Assembly (NCBI RefSeq): GCF_001522585.2
Contig: NZ_CP013372.1
Location: forward strand, 2,666,001-2,730,000
Source of the DNA: Burkholderia sp. NRF60-BP8
GTDB taxonomy: Bacteria; Pseudomonadota; Gammaproteobacteria; Burkholderiales; Burkholderiaceae
DNA length: 64,000 bases
Direction: 5' to 3'
The notes under the pieces were generated by a model that did not search any database, was not told the origin of the DNA, and was given only the letters and a program-made list of their open reading frames with translations. Made by a program: the position numbers and the translations under genes. Shown in pieces: positions 37,550 through 45,660 of the stretch; the stretch's first letter is position 1, and each line of letters begins with the position of its first letter.

Positions 37550-37612
37550 CGGCCGCCCACCGCCCTCCTTCGCTGCCGGCCGTCGGCCGGCGGCCCACCG
37601 GAAGCCACCACC

Positions 37613-38017
37613 ATGATTCGCAAGACACACGTGATCGCGTCCGCGCTCGTCGTCGCGAGCGCCGCGACCGACGCCGCTCGCGCGGCGCCCTCGGCCATCG
37701 TCACGCCGCTGATGACGAAGCCGCTCGACGCGTACCCGGGCAAGGAAGCGCTGATGATCTCAGTCGAGTATCCGCCCGGCGCGGTCGATCCCGTCCACCG
37801 CCACCACGCCGACGCGTTCGTCTATGTGGTCGAGGGTTCGATCGTGATGCAGGTGAAGGGCAGCGAGCCCGTCACGCTGAAGCCGGGCGACACCTTCTAC
37901 GAGGGCCCGAACGACTTGCACACGGTCGGACGCAACGCGAGCCGGACCCGGCCCGCGAAGTTCATCGTGCTGCTGTTGAAGGACAAGGGCGCACCCGTGC
38001 TCGTGCCGGAAAAATAG
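37613..38017 (+). CDS. Exported cupin-domain protein
   Basis: 134 residues. A signal peptide (about residues 1-24) is followed by a single cupin barrel with the metal-binding pattern HRHHADAFVYVVEG and PGDTFYEGPNDLH. It is probably a periplasmic metal-binding enzyme or small-molecule binding protein. It lies 63 bases after the AhpD-like gene and belongs to the ECF41 cluster by position. Confidence 0.8.
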   Translation: MIRKTHVIASALVVASAATDAARAAPSAIVTPLMTKPLDAYPGKEALMISVEYPPGAVDPVHRHHADAFVYVVEGSIVMQVKGSEPVTLKPGDTFYEGPNDLHTVGRNASRTRPAKFIVLLLKDKGAPVLVPEK

Positions 38018-38065
38018 CCGGCTCGCACGTCGCCCGCACCCTGTTTGAAAAAATGCGGCGGGCGG

Positions 38066-38092
38066 TGTCACAGGCAGCAGCGCTGAAACGTC
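38066..38092 (+). promoter_or_regulatory. ECF41-type promoter
   Basis: TGTCACA (38066-38072) and CGTC (38089-38092) are separated by exactly 16 bases, the published consensus of ECF41 sigma factors. It points to the LysR gene, whose ATG lies 35 bases beyond. No other TGTCACA-N16-CGTC was noticed in the gaps of this cluster. An ECF41 gene lies 1.2 kb upstream. Confidence 0.75.
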
Positions 38093-38127
38093 TAGTCGCA
38101 TACGGACACCACGATTCCAGCGCCTCC

Positions 38128-39132
38128 ATGCCCGACACCTCCATTCGCCGCCCCGATGCCGACGATCCGTTCGCGCGCAGCTTCTCGACCTGCTATGCCG
38201 GCGTGGTCACCTTTCTGGCCGTCGTCACCGAAGGCAGCTTCGCGCGCGCCGCCGATCGCCTCGGCGTCGGCCGCTCGTCCGTCAGCCGCCACGTGCAACG
38301 GCTCGAGGACCGGCTCGACGCACGCCTGTTCCAGCGCACGACCCGCAGCGTGTCGCTGACGCGCGAAGGCGAGCTCTTCTACGAAAACTGCCGGCCCGGC
38401 ATCGAGCGTCTGGCGCAGGCGCTCGAGGACATGCGCGAGCTGCGCAGCGGGCCGCCGAGCGGGCACCTGCGCATCGGCTCGACGCCGGGTTTCGGCCGCA
38501 AGGTCGTCGCGCCGCTGCTGCGCGATTTCCATGCGCGGTATCCGGACATCACGCTCGACCTGCTGCTGAACGACCGGCCGGCCGATTTCTCCGCCGACCG
38601 CATCGACGTCGCGTTTCGCGACGGCCGCATGGAGGACAGCGCGATCGTCGCGCGCCGGCTGATTCCGATGCAGATGATCGTCTGTGCGTCGCCGGCTTAC
38701 GCGCACCGGCACGGCTTGCCGCGCCACGTCGACGATCTCGCCCGGCATCGCTGCATCAACCTGTGCACCGCGTCGGGCCGCGTGACGGAATGGGAATTCA
38801 GGATCGACGGACTGACGCAGCAGCGTCAGGTCGCCGCGCATCACACGTTCAACGACATCGACCTCGTCGTGCGCGCGGCGCTCGACGGGCTCGGCATCGC
38901 GCAACTGCCGGCGTATCAGGTGTGCGACCTGCTCGCCGACGGCCGGCTGGTAAGCTGTCTCGGCCAGCATGCGCCGGACGACGGCGGACACTACCTCTGC
39001 TACCTGAGCCGCAAGCACCTGCCCACGCGCATCCGCGTGTTCATCGACTACATGATCGAACAGACGCGTGCGCGCGACCTGCAGTGCCCGGCCACGATGA
39101 CGACGATGGCGCCGCTGGAGACGATCGATTGA
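38128..39132 (+). CDS. LysR-family transcriptional regulator
   Basis: 334 residues. The N-terminal winged helix reads SFARAADRLGVGRSSVSRHV, unusual in having a 20-residue lead before the domain; the rest is a LysR substrate-binding domain (GHLRIGSTPGFGRKVVAPLL). Its ATG lies just downstream of the ECF41-type promoter, so the sigma factor may switch on this second-tier regulator. The NmrA, Ohr and SDR genes follow on the same strand. Confidence 0.9.
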   Translation: MPDTSIRRPDADDPFARSFSTCYAGVVTFLAVVTEGSFARAADRLGVGRSSVSRHVQRLEDRLDARLFQRTTRSVSLTREGELFYENCRPGIERLAQALEDMRELRSGPPSGHLRIGSTPGFGRKVVAPLLRDFHARYPDITLDLLLNDRPADFSADRIDVAFRDGRMEDSAIVARRLIPMQMIVCASPAYAHRHGLPRHVDDLARHRCINLCTASGRVTEWEFRIDGLTQQRQVAAHHTFNDIDLVVRAALDGLGIAQLPAYQVCDLLADGRLVSCLGQHAPDDGGHYLCYLSRKHLPTRIRVFIDYMIEQTRARDLQCPATMTTMAPLETID

Positions 39133-39337
39133 TGCATTCGCAGCAACACGGTGAGGGCTTGCAGGCCTCTACCGGATCACGCGGCGCATGCCTACGATGC
39201 GGGCTGTTCGACACGCACGCGAGTACGGCGCTGCGCCGTTCGGCAAGATACCGGCCCGGTCGCGCGAGCGCGACGGTCGCCGGTTTCGGCAGGTTCAAGC
39301 GGCGTGCATGTCGCGCGCCCGTTCAAGGAGAGCAATC

Positions 39338-40093
39338 GTGAAAATCGTCGTGATTGGCGGTACCGGCCTCATCGGCAGCAAGGTCGTCAGGAACCTCATC
39401 GCACGCGGCCACGACGCGGTGGCGGCCGCGCCGTCGACCGGCGTCGATACGATCACGGGTACGGGACTGGACGACGCGCTCGCCGGCGCGGAAGTCGTCG
39501 TCGATCTCGCGAATTCGCCGTCGTTCGAAGAAGCGGCCGTGAAGGCCTTCTTCGAGGCGTCGGGGCGCAACCTGTTCGCCGCGGAGCGCGCGGCCGGCGT
39601 GCGCCATCACGTCGCGCTGTCGGTGGTCGGCACCGACCGGCTGCAGCAGAGCGCGTATTTCCGCGGCAAGATCATTCAGGAAAACCTGATCCGCGATGCA
39701 GGCGTGCCGTACACGATCGTGCGCTCGACGCAGTTCTTCGAATTCGTCGGGGCGATCGCGCAGGCTGGCACGCAAGGCGACACGGTCCGGTTGACCACCG
39801 CGCACTTCCAGCCGATCGCATCGGACGACGTCGCGGCCGCCGTGACCGACTTCGCGCTCGACGCGCCGCGCAACGGCATCGCCGAGATCGGCGGCCCCGA
39901 GCGCGTGCGGATCGCGGATCTGGTCGAGCGTTTCCTGGCGGCCACGCACGACGCGCGGACGGTGACGCGCGATGCGGGCGCCGACTACTTCGGCGCGATG
40001 CTGCAGGACGACACGCTCGTGCCGGCGCCCGGCGCACGCCTCGGCGCGACGACCTTCGACGCATGGTTCCGGCAGAACGCGCTCGTACGCTGA
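39338..40093 (+). CDS. NmrA-like NAD(P)-binding epimerase/reductase
   Basis: 251 residues. An NAD(P) loop GGTGLIGSKVVRNL starts at residue 6, followed by VVVDLANSPSFEE and YTIVRSTQFFEF, typical of NmrA-like SDRs, the epimerase part of COE sets. The start is GTG at 39338 with an AGGAG site; the longer ATG frame lacks one. Its substrate is unknown. It is 205 bases after LysR and 25 bases before the Ohr gene. Confidence 0.85.
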   Translation: MKIVVIGGTGLIGSKVVRNLIARGHDAVAAAPSTGVDTITGTGLDDALAGAEVVVDLANSPSFEEAAVKAFFEASGRNLFAAERAAGVRHHVALSVVGTDRLQQSAYFRGKIIQENLIRDAGVPYTIVRSTQFFEFVGAIAQAGTQGDTVRLTTAHFQPIASDDVAAAVTDFALDAPRNGIAEIGGPERVRIADLVERFLAATHDARTVTRDAGADYFGAMLQDDTLVPAPGARLGATTFDAWFRQNALVR

Positions 40094-40118
40094 ACGCCGC
40101 AGCCGGATCACGCACGCC

Positions 40119-40634
40119 ATGACGCCGCTGCGCCCGCCGCCGCTGTCGCTGCTCGACCGGTATCGCGGACGGGAACCGCAGACGCTGTACTCGACGACGG
40201 TGACCGTCACGGGCGGGGCGGCCGAGCACGGCCGCGCATCGGGCGTCGCCCGTTCCGACGACGGGCGCCTGGACATCGAGCTGCGCCTGCCGTCCGCGCT
40301 GGGCGGGCCCGGCGACGGCCCGAACCCGGAACAGTTGTTCGCCGCCAGCTATGCGGCGTGCTTTCACGGCGCGCTGAGCCTGCTGGCTGCACGGGCGGGC
40401 GTGTCGATCGCCGGCGCATCGGTATCCGCATCGATCGACTTCTGTCGCGATCCGATGGACGGGCTGTTCATGCTGAACGCGAACATTCGCGTGCGGCTGC
40501 CAGGCGTCGAGCGCGCGGTGGCGGAAGAACTCGTCCGCAATACGGAGCGTTTCTGTCCGTACACGAAGATGGCGCACGAGGGAATCAGCCACGTCGTGGC
40601 GCTCGCGCCGGCGGACGATGCGCCCGAACGCTAA
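40119..40634 (+). CDS. ohr: Organic hydroperoxide resistance protein (Ohr/OsmC)
   Basis: 171 residues. The peroxidatic and resolving cysteines lie in AACFHGAL and FCPYTKMA, with the Ohr pattern GPNPEQLFAASYAACF. The enzyme reduces organic hydroperoxides using lipoyl-type dithiols. A 30-residue N-terminal extension is longer than usual. It is probably cotranscribed with the NmrA-like gene 25 bases upstream. No OhrR gene is present, in line with control by LysR or ECF41. Confidence 0.88.
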   Translation: MTPLRPPPLSLLDRYRGREPQTLYSTTVTVTGGAAEHGRASGVARSDDGRLDIELRLPSALGGPGDGPNPEQLFAASYAACFHGALSLLAARAGVSIAGASVSASIDFCRDPMDGLFMLNANIRVRLPGVERAVAEELVRNTERFCPYTKMAHEGISHVVALAPADDAPER

Positions 40635-40674
40635 ACGGCGCGCACATTCAACCCATCGTCTTCACGAGAAAGTC

Positions 40675-41427
40675 ATGCAGTCATTCGACAACAAGGTGGT
40701 CCTCATTACCGGCGGCGGTGCCGGCATCGGGCTGGCAGCGGCCGTCGCGTTCGCACGCGAAGGCGCGCGCGTCGTCATCACGGGCCGCCGCGAAGATGCG
40801 CTGTCCGCGGCCGCGCGCAGCGCGCCGGGCATCGACTACGTGGTCGCGGATGCCGGCGATCCGGCCGACGCCGCGCGCACGATCGACGAAGCGGTCGCCC
40901 TGGCGGGGCGGCTCGACGTGCTGGTCAACAATGCGGGCGCGGGTGCAATCCTGCCGCTCGAGTCGGCTACCTTCGAAGCGATCAGTGCGATCTTCTCGGT
41001 CAATACGCTCGGACCGTCGATGCTCGCGACCGCCGCGTTGCCGCACCTGAAAGCAGCCCGCGGCAGCATCGTCAACGTGTCGAGCACGTTCGGACACAAG
41101 GCCGCGGCGCTGTTGTCGCACTATGCGGCGAGCAAGGCCGCGCTCGAGCATCTGACGCGCTGCTGGGCGCTCGAGCTCGCATCGGCGGGCGTACGCGTGA
41201 ACGCCGTCGCGGCGGGTCCGACGGAAACGGATTTCCTGTCGGAACGGATGAAGCTGTCGGCACCCGAGATCGAAGCGATCAAGGCGCAGGAGCGCGCGCG
41301 CATTCCGCTTGGCCGGCGCGGCGAGCCCGCGGACGTCGCGAACTGGATCGTGTCGCTCGCGTCGCCACAGGCGGCATGGATGACGGGGCAGGTGATCACG
41401 GTCGACGGCGGACTCGACGCAACCTGA
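40675..41427 (+). CDS. Short-chain dehydrogenase/reductase
   Basis: 250 residues, classical SDR: cofactor loop TGGGAGIGLA, NNAGAG, catalytic Ser in NVSSTFG, YAASKAAL (YxxxK), and the closing GQVITVDGG. It probably oxidises or reduces a hydroxyl or carbonyl of an unidentified substrate. It starts 40 bases after the Ohr gene and ends the cluster, with a hairpin downstream. Confidence 0.9.
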   Translation: MQSFDNKVVLITGGGAGIGLAAAVAFAREGARVVITGRREDALSAAARSAPGIDYVVADAGDPADAARTIDEAVALAGRLDVLVNNAGAGAILPLESATFEAISAIFSVNTLGPSMLATAALPHLKAARGSIVNVSSTFGHKAAALLSHYAASKAALEHLTRCWALELASAGVRVNAVAAGPTETDFLSERMKLSAPEIEAIKAQERARIPLGRRGEPADVANWIVSLASPQAAWMTGQVITVDGGLDAT

Positions 41428-41440
41428 CCGTCGCGAGAAC

Positions 41441-41472
41441 GCGCGGCACGCGACGGACGACGCGTGCCGCGC
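41441..41472. terminator. Hairpin between convergent SDR and PRC-barrel genes
   Basis: Perfect 12-bp stem (41441-41452 with 41461-41472) around an 8-base loop; no T run. It lies between convergent genes, so termination or RNA stabilisation is likely. Confidence 0.6.
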
Positions 41473-41483
41473 GAGGTGGCAGA

Positions 41484-41912
41484 TCAGTGCTTTTCGTCGA
41501 GCTTCTTCGGCTTCGGCGGCGACGGCACCTTCGCGTACTGGAACGCCGGCGTGGCCTTCAGCGCCTCCTTGGTCGCACCGGGCAGGTAGATGTTGCCGTT
41601 GCGCACGTCGAGCGACGCGATCGGCACCGCGACGTCGTGCGCGGCCACGCCGAGGAAGCCGCCGGCCGACACGATCGCGGCCGACACCGAGCCGTCCGGC
41701 GCGACGATCAGGTCGCGGACCTTGCCTACTTTCTGGTTCTCGTCGTTGTACACGGTCTTGCCGAGCACGCTCTTCTTCACGCTCCAGCCTTCGAGCAGCG
41801 CCTGCGATTGCTCGACGGTCACGCTGATCGGCTGCGCGCCCGCGATCTGCGCGTGCGCGCCGACGCTCGACGCGAGGACGGTTGCTGCGAGGAGGGTCTT
41901 GTAGAACTTCAT
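41484..41912 (-). CDS. Exported PRC-barrel domain protein
   Basis: 142 residues. A signal peptide (residues 1-22, AHA site) is followed by a PRC-barrel fold (GKTVYNDENQKVGKVRDLIV, then GGFLGVAAHDVAVPIASLDV) and a short Pro/Lys tail. PRC barrels are small surface or periplasmic modules with unknown ligand. The ATG at 41912 fits the signal. The same frame stays open for 140 codons upstream through a tandem repeat, but that text is not conserved-looking. Confidence 0.85.
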   Translation of the reverse strand: MKFYKTLLAATVLASSVGAHAQIAGAQPISVTVEQSQALLEGWSVKKSVLGKTVYNDENQKVGKVRDLIVAPDGSVSAAIVSAGGFLGVAAHDVAVPIASLDVRNGNIYLPGATKEALKATPAFQYAKVPSPPKPKKLDEKH

Positions 41913-42389
41913 ATGCGTTGCACTCCGGTTCGGTTGTTGTGGATTCCGGGAACGAAGCGACGCGGGTGCAAAGGCCGATCGGTGAGCACCCTGCGGGTGG
42001 CCGCCCCGCGGGTGACCGCCCCGCGGATGGCCGCCCCGCGGATGGCCGCCCCGCGGATGGCCGCCCCGCGGATGGCCGCCCCGCGCTTCGTCAGTCGCGT
42101 GGCGGCCGACCGCGCCGCCACGGCGTGTGTGCGTGGCGGACCGACATGGCCGGGCCGCAGCGTGCAACACGGCGTTCATGGTAGCGGCAAACGACGGATC
42201 GTGCGTTCGGAGTGCGATGCAGCAGGTAGGGCGAACCGGATCGGGATCAAAGATCACGCAGAACAGACGGGCGCGCGGCACGAAAAAATGACGCCGCGGC
42301 CCGTCGATCAGGACAACCTCGCAGACGGCCACCCGATCTTCGCGGCGCGCCGAACGACGCGGTGGCCGGCACGCCGCCGCCCCGCTGCG
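41913..42389. other. Intergenic region, 477 bp, with tandem repeat
   Basis: The region between the PRC-barrel gene and aroG, both on the minus strand. It holds a 15-bp tandem repeat (41986-42085). The long minus-strand frame across it is a product of repeat and GC bias. No promoter was resolved. Confidence 0.5.
41986..42085. repeat. 15-bp tandem repeat (about 6.5 units)
   Basis: Units based on CCGCCCCGCGGATGG run in register from 42001 (with one CCGCCCCGCGGGTGA unit), with a partial unit before and after. Three copies at 42031-42075 are identical. Length in codons (15 bp = 5) leaves the crossing frame open, and the repeat would be hypervariable. Confidence 0.9.
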
Positions 42390-43520
42390 TCACGCATTGC
42401 GCGAATACACCCTGCGATGCCGCACCGCCTCCGCCAGCACGTCGAGCACCGGCTCGGTCTGCGTCCAGCTCAGGCACGCATCGGTGATCGACACGCCGTA
42501 CTGCAACGGCACGCCCGGCTTCAGATCCTGGCGGCCGGCCTCGAGATGGCTCTCCACCATCACGCCGACGATCCGGTGCTCGCCCTGCGACAGTTGCCGC
42601 GCGAGATCCTGCGCCACCTCGATCTGCCGCTCGTGCGACTTGTTCGAGTTCGCATGCGAGCAGTCGACCATCACCTGCTCGCGCAGGCCGGCCTTGCGCA
42701 GCACCGCGCAGCTCGCTTCGACGTGCGCCGCATCGTAGTTCGGCCCGTTCTTGCCGCCGCGCAGGATCACGTGCGCATCGTCGTTGCCGCGCGTCTCGAA
42801 GATCGCGGCCATCCCCATCTTCGTCATCCCCATGAACGCATGGCTCGCGGCTGCGGCGACGATCGCGTCCGACGCGACCTGCACGCCGCCGTCGGTGCCG
42901 TTCTTGAAGCCGATCGGGCAGCTCAGGCCAGACGCGAGCTGGCGATGGCTCTGGCTCTCGGTCGTGCGCGCGCCGATCGCGCCCCACGCGATCAGGTCGG
43001 CGATGTACTGCGGGCTCAGCAGATCGAGGAATTCGGTCGACGCCGGCAGGCCGAGCGCGTTGATGTCGAGCAGCAGTTGCCGCGCGGCGCGCAGCCCTTC
43101 GTTGATGCGGAAGCTGCCGTCGAGACGCGGATCGTTGATGTACCCCTTCCAGCCGACCGTCGTGCGCGGCTTCTCGAAGTAGACGCGCATCGTGATCAGC
43201 AGGTCGTCCTTTAACGCGTCGGCGGCGACCTTCAGGCGGCGCGCGTAATCGAGCGCCTGTTCGTGATCGTGGATCGAGCACGGGCCGACGACGAGCAGCA
43301 GCCGGTCGTCGCGGCCGTGCAGGATATCGCCGATCGCGCGGCGCGTATCCTCGACGAGCGTCTGCGTGGCGGCCGGCACCGGCAGTTCGTCGAGCAACAG
43401 CGCCGGGGAAATCAGCGGACGCACGGCGCCGATGCGGACGTCGTCGATGCGCGTGGTGTCCTGCGTCGCGTCGGCGCTGCCTACCTCGCGATCGTGGGAA
43501 GGATTGTCGAGGTTCTGCAT
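42390..43520 (-). CDS. aroG: 3-Deoxy-7-phosphoheptulonate synthase (DAHP synthase)
   Basis: 376 residues, class I. It condenses PEP and erythrose 4-phosphate, the first step of aromatic amino-acid synthesis. The catalytic signatures are LLVVGPCSIHDHEQAL, LITMRVYFEKPRTTVGWKG, GFKNGTDG, ILRGGKNGPNYD and VMVDCSHANSNK. The metal Cys in VVGPCSIHD is intact. It appears to stand alone, with 252 bases between it and yceH. Confidence 0.95.
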   Translation of the reverse strand: MQNLDNPSHDREVGSADATQDTTRIDDVRIGAVRPLISPALLLDELPVPAATQTLVEDTRRAIGDILHGRDDRLLLVVGPCSIHDHEQALDYARRLKVAADALKDDLLITMRVYFEKPRTTVGWKGYINDPRLDGSFRINEGLRAARQLLLDINALGLPASTEFLDLLSPQYIADLIAWGAIGARTTESQSHRQLASGLSCPIGFKNGTDGGVQVASDAIVAAAASHAFMGMTKMGMAAIFETRGNDDAHVILRGGKNGPNYDAAHVEASCAVLRKAGLREQVMVDCSHANSNKSHERQIEVAQDLARQLSQGEHRIVGVMVESHLEAGRQDLKPGVPLQYGVSITDACLSWTQTEPVLDVLAEAVRHRRVYSRNA

Positions 43521-43730
43521 GGCGATTCTCCGGGGACGTCTATCTGGAATGATGGGCAGGCTCGATTATGGCACCCGGGAGAGGCAGCAGCCGACACGCC
43601 GGCCGAAGACGCGCTGCATGGCATCGTCCACGACCTGTCGGAACAAGTTCGCACGGAACAGGGGTGGCGCGTCAACGCAGACTCGGCTCCACGCCCGAGA
43701 CGGCCGCCGACGACATCGCGCTGAAGTAAC

Positions 43731-43754
43731 GCGATGGTGCGCGCGCACCATCGC
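43731..43754. promoter_or_regulatory. 24-bp perfect palindrome between aroG and yceH
   Basis: Perfectly symmetric sequence built on GATGGTGCGCGC/GCGCGCACCATC, 19 bases after the yceH stop. There is no T run on either strand, so it may be an operator, an mRNA 3' hairpin or a recombination-type site rather than a classical terminator. Confidence 0.55.
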
Positions 43755-43772
43755 CATTGCGTCAGGAAGGGA

Positions 43773-44480
43773 TCAGCCCGCGTCGCCCTGCGCGCCGACG
43801 TCGATCCCCAGTTCGCCGGCCATCCGCTGCACCAGCGCATTCAGCCGCGCCACTTCGTCCGCGAGGCGTTTCTGTTCGGCCTTCAGCGCTTCGAATTCGG
43901 AAGGCGGCACCGCCTCCGCACCGCCGGCATCCGTGCTCGCGAAATCGGCCACGTTCACCGCGCCGCACATCAGGTGCATCCAGCGGTTCTCACGCGCGCC
44001 CGGTGCACGCGGCAGCCGGACGACGAGGGGTTGCGCGCGCGCCGCGAGTTCGTCGAGGAACGCCTCGACCGACGAGATATCCGCGAAGCCGTGCAGGCGC
44101 GCGCTGTTCAGGCGCAACTCGGCGGCCGTCTGCGGGCCGCGCAGCAACAGGATCGTCAACAGCGCGATCGCCTGGCTCGGAATGCCGAGTACGCGGTTCA
44201 TGTTGTGCTCGAAACGCGGCACGCGGCTGCTGCTGCCCTCCATCACGAGGCTCAAGTGCTTCAGCCCGTCGAGCGCGGTCGTGACTTCGTCCTCGCTGAC
44301 GTTCATCACCGGCGAGCGCGCGGTTTTCTGGTTGCAGCCCGCGGTCAGCGCGTTCAGCGACAGCGGGTAGGTATCCGGCACCGTGTGCTGTTTCTCGACG
44401 AGCACGCCGAGAATGCGGGCCTCGAGAGGCGTGAGTTCGCGAAGAGCGCGGGGCGTGGGCGTATCCGGCGTGGTGTTCAT
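43773..44480 (-). CDS. yceH: YceH-family (DUF480) protein
   Basis: 235 residues. It matches YceH: LTPLEARILGVLVEKQHTVPDTYPLSLNAL, then NQKTARSPVMNVSEDEV, two winged-helix halves. A C-terminal coiled-coil tail (ALKAEQKRLADEVARLNALV) resembles other YceH proteins. The function is not established; a DNA-binding or scaffold role is inferred. Confidence 0.93.
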   Translation of the reverse strand: MNTTPDTPTPRALRELTPLEARILGVLVEKQHTVPDTYPLSLNALTAGCNQKTARSPVMNVSEDEVTTALDGLKHLSLVMEGSSSRVPRFEHNMNRVLGIPSQAIALLTILLLRGPQTAAELRLNSARLHGFADISSVEAFLDELAARAQPLVVRLPRAPGARENRWMHLMCGAVNVADFASTDAGGAEAVPPSEFEALKAEQKRLADEVARLNALVQRMAGELGIDVGAQGDAG

Positions 44481-44881
44481 GAGTGGCGTCGCAGCGTGCA
44501 GCAGGTGAAGGGAAACGGTCGCGGCCCGTCCGGCGTCGCGCACGGGCGAGCCATATGATAGCTCGCGACGCGCGGCCCGGCGCCACTCGCCGCACCGGCG
44601 CGCGCACGCGCCGCAGCGGGCTTTCGTCGGACGTAGCGGCGCGCCCGATAGCGGGCGACGACGCGGCGACCCATGTGCACGGCGCCGCAGATTCGTCCTT
44701 CGCGCACGCCCGGGCGTTTGCGCGATGCGCATGCCGGCGCTACGATAGACGTTCATCCCGATATCAGCGGCGCCGCGCGCGGCCTTCACACGTCGATACC
44801 ACGCATCGCTCGCGTTGAACGCGCTGCACCATACCGCGCGCCGCTCGCCAAACCCGTTCACGTCCTCACCGGTTCACCACC
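44481..44881. other. Divergent yceH/SDR intergenic region, 401 bp
   Basis: GC-rich DNA carrying the promoters of two divergent genes. A TACGAT at about 44740 could be a -10 of the SDR gene. No repeat, RNA or gene was recognised. Confidence 0.4.
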
Positions 44882-45643
44882 ATGACTGCATCTTCTCCCG
44901 CACCCGTGCGCGCCATCGTCACCGGACACACGCGCGGCGTCGGCGCGGCGCTCGCCGAACAACTACTGCAGGAAGGCATCGCCGTGCTCGGCGTGTCGCG
45001 CAGCCGTCATCCGTCGCTCGCGTCGCAGGCCGGCGAGCGCTTCGCCGAAGTCGAACTCGACCTGTCGGACTCGAAGACCATCGCGACCTGGCTGGCCGGC
45101 GACACCCTGCGCCACTTCGTCGACGGCGCGTCGCTCGTGCTGCTGTTCAACAACGCGGGCATCGTCGATCCGATCGGCCCGCTCGCCGCGCAGGACCCGG
45201 CGATCGTCGCCCGCGCGGTCGGCCTGAACGTCGCCGCGCCGCTGATGTTGTCGGCCGCGCTCGCACAGGCCGCGTCGGCCGCGACCGAATGCCGGATCGT
45301 GCACTTGTCGAGCGGTGCGGCCCGCAACGCGTATGCGGGCTGGAGCGTCTACTGCGCGACCAAGGCCGCGCTCGATCACCATGCGCGCGCCGTCGCGCTC
45401 GACACGAACGGCGCGCTGCGCATCTGCAGCGTCGCGCCGGGCGTCGTCGACACGGGCATGCAGGCCACGATCCGCGCGACCGGCAAAGACGATTTCCCGA
45501 TGCGCGAGAAATTCGACGCGCTGAAGTCGAGCGGCGCGCTCGCGACGCCCGAGGCAACCGCCCGACAGCTGATCGGCTATGCGCTGAGCGACGCATTCGG
45601 CAACGAGCCGACGGCCGACGTGCGCAACCTGCCGACGAAGTAA
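44882..45643 (+). CDS. Short-chain dehydrogenase (sepiapterin-reductase-like)
   Basis: 253 residues. SDR cofactor loop reads TGHTRGVGAALAEQL (first Gly is followed by HTR in place of the usual GxxxGxG spacing), then LLFNNAGIV, HLSSGAA and the YCATKAAL (YxxxK) active site. The pattern resembles benzil reductase/sepiapterin-reductase-like SDRs. The substrate is unknown. It converges with the MOSC gene, 17 bases away. Confidence 0.85.
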   Translation: MTASSPAPVRAIVTGHTRGVGAALAEQLLQEGIAVLGVSRSRHPSLASQAGERFAEVELDLSDSKTIATWLAGDTLRHFVDGASLVLLFNNAGIVDPIGPLAAQDPAIVARAVGLNVAAPLMLSAALAQAASAATECRIVHLSSGAARNAYAGWSVYCATKAALDHHARAVALDTNGALRICSVAPGVVDTGMQATIRATGKDDFPMREKFDALKSSGALATPEATARQLIGYALSDAFGNEPTADVRNLPTK

Positions 45644-45660
45644 GCATCGGACGCAGCGCG

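Noticed and set aside
41484..42332. 282-residue PRC protein including the GGHPR repeat
   Set aside because: The upstream part is made by the tandem repeat; a signal peptide begins at 41912.
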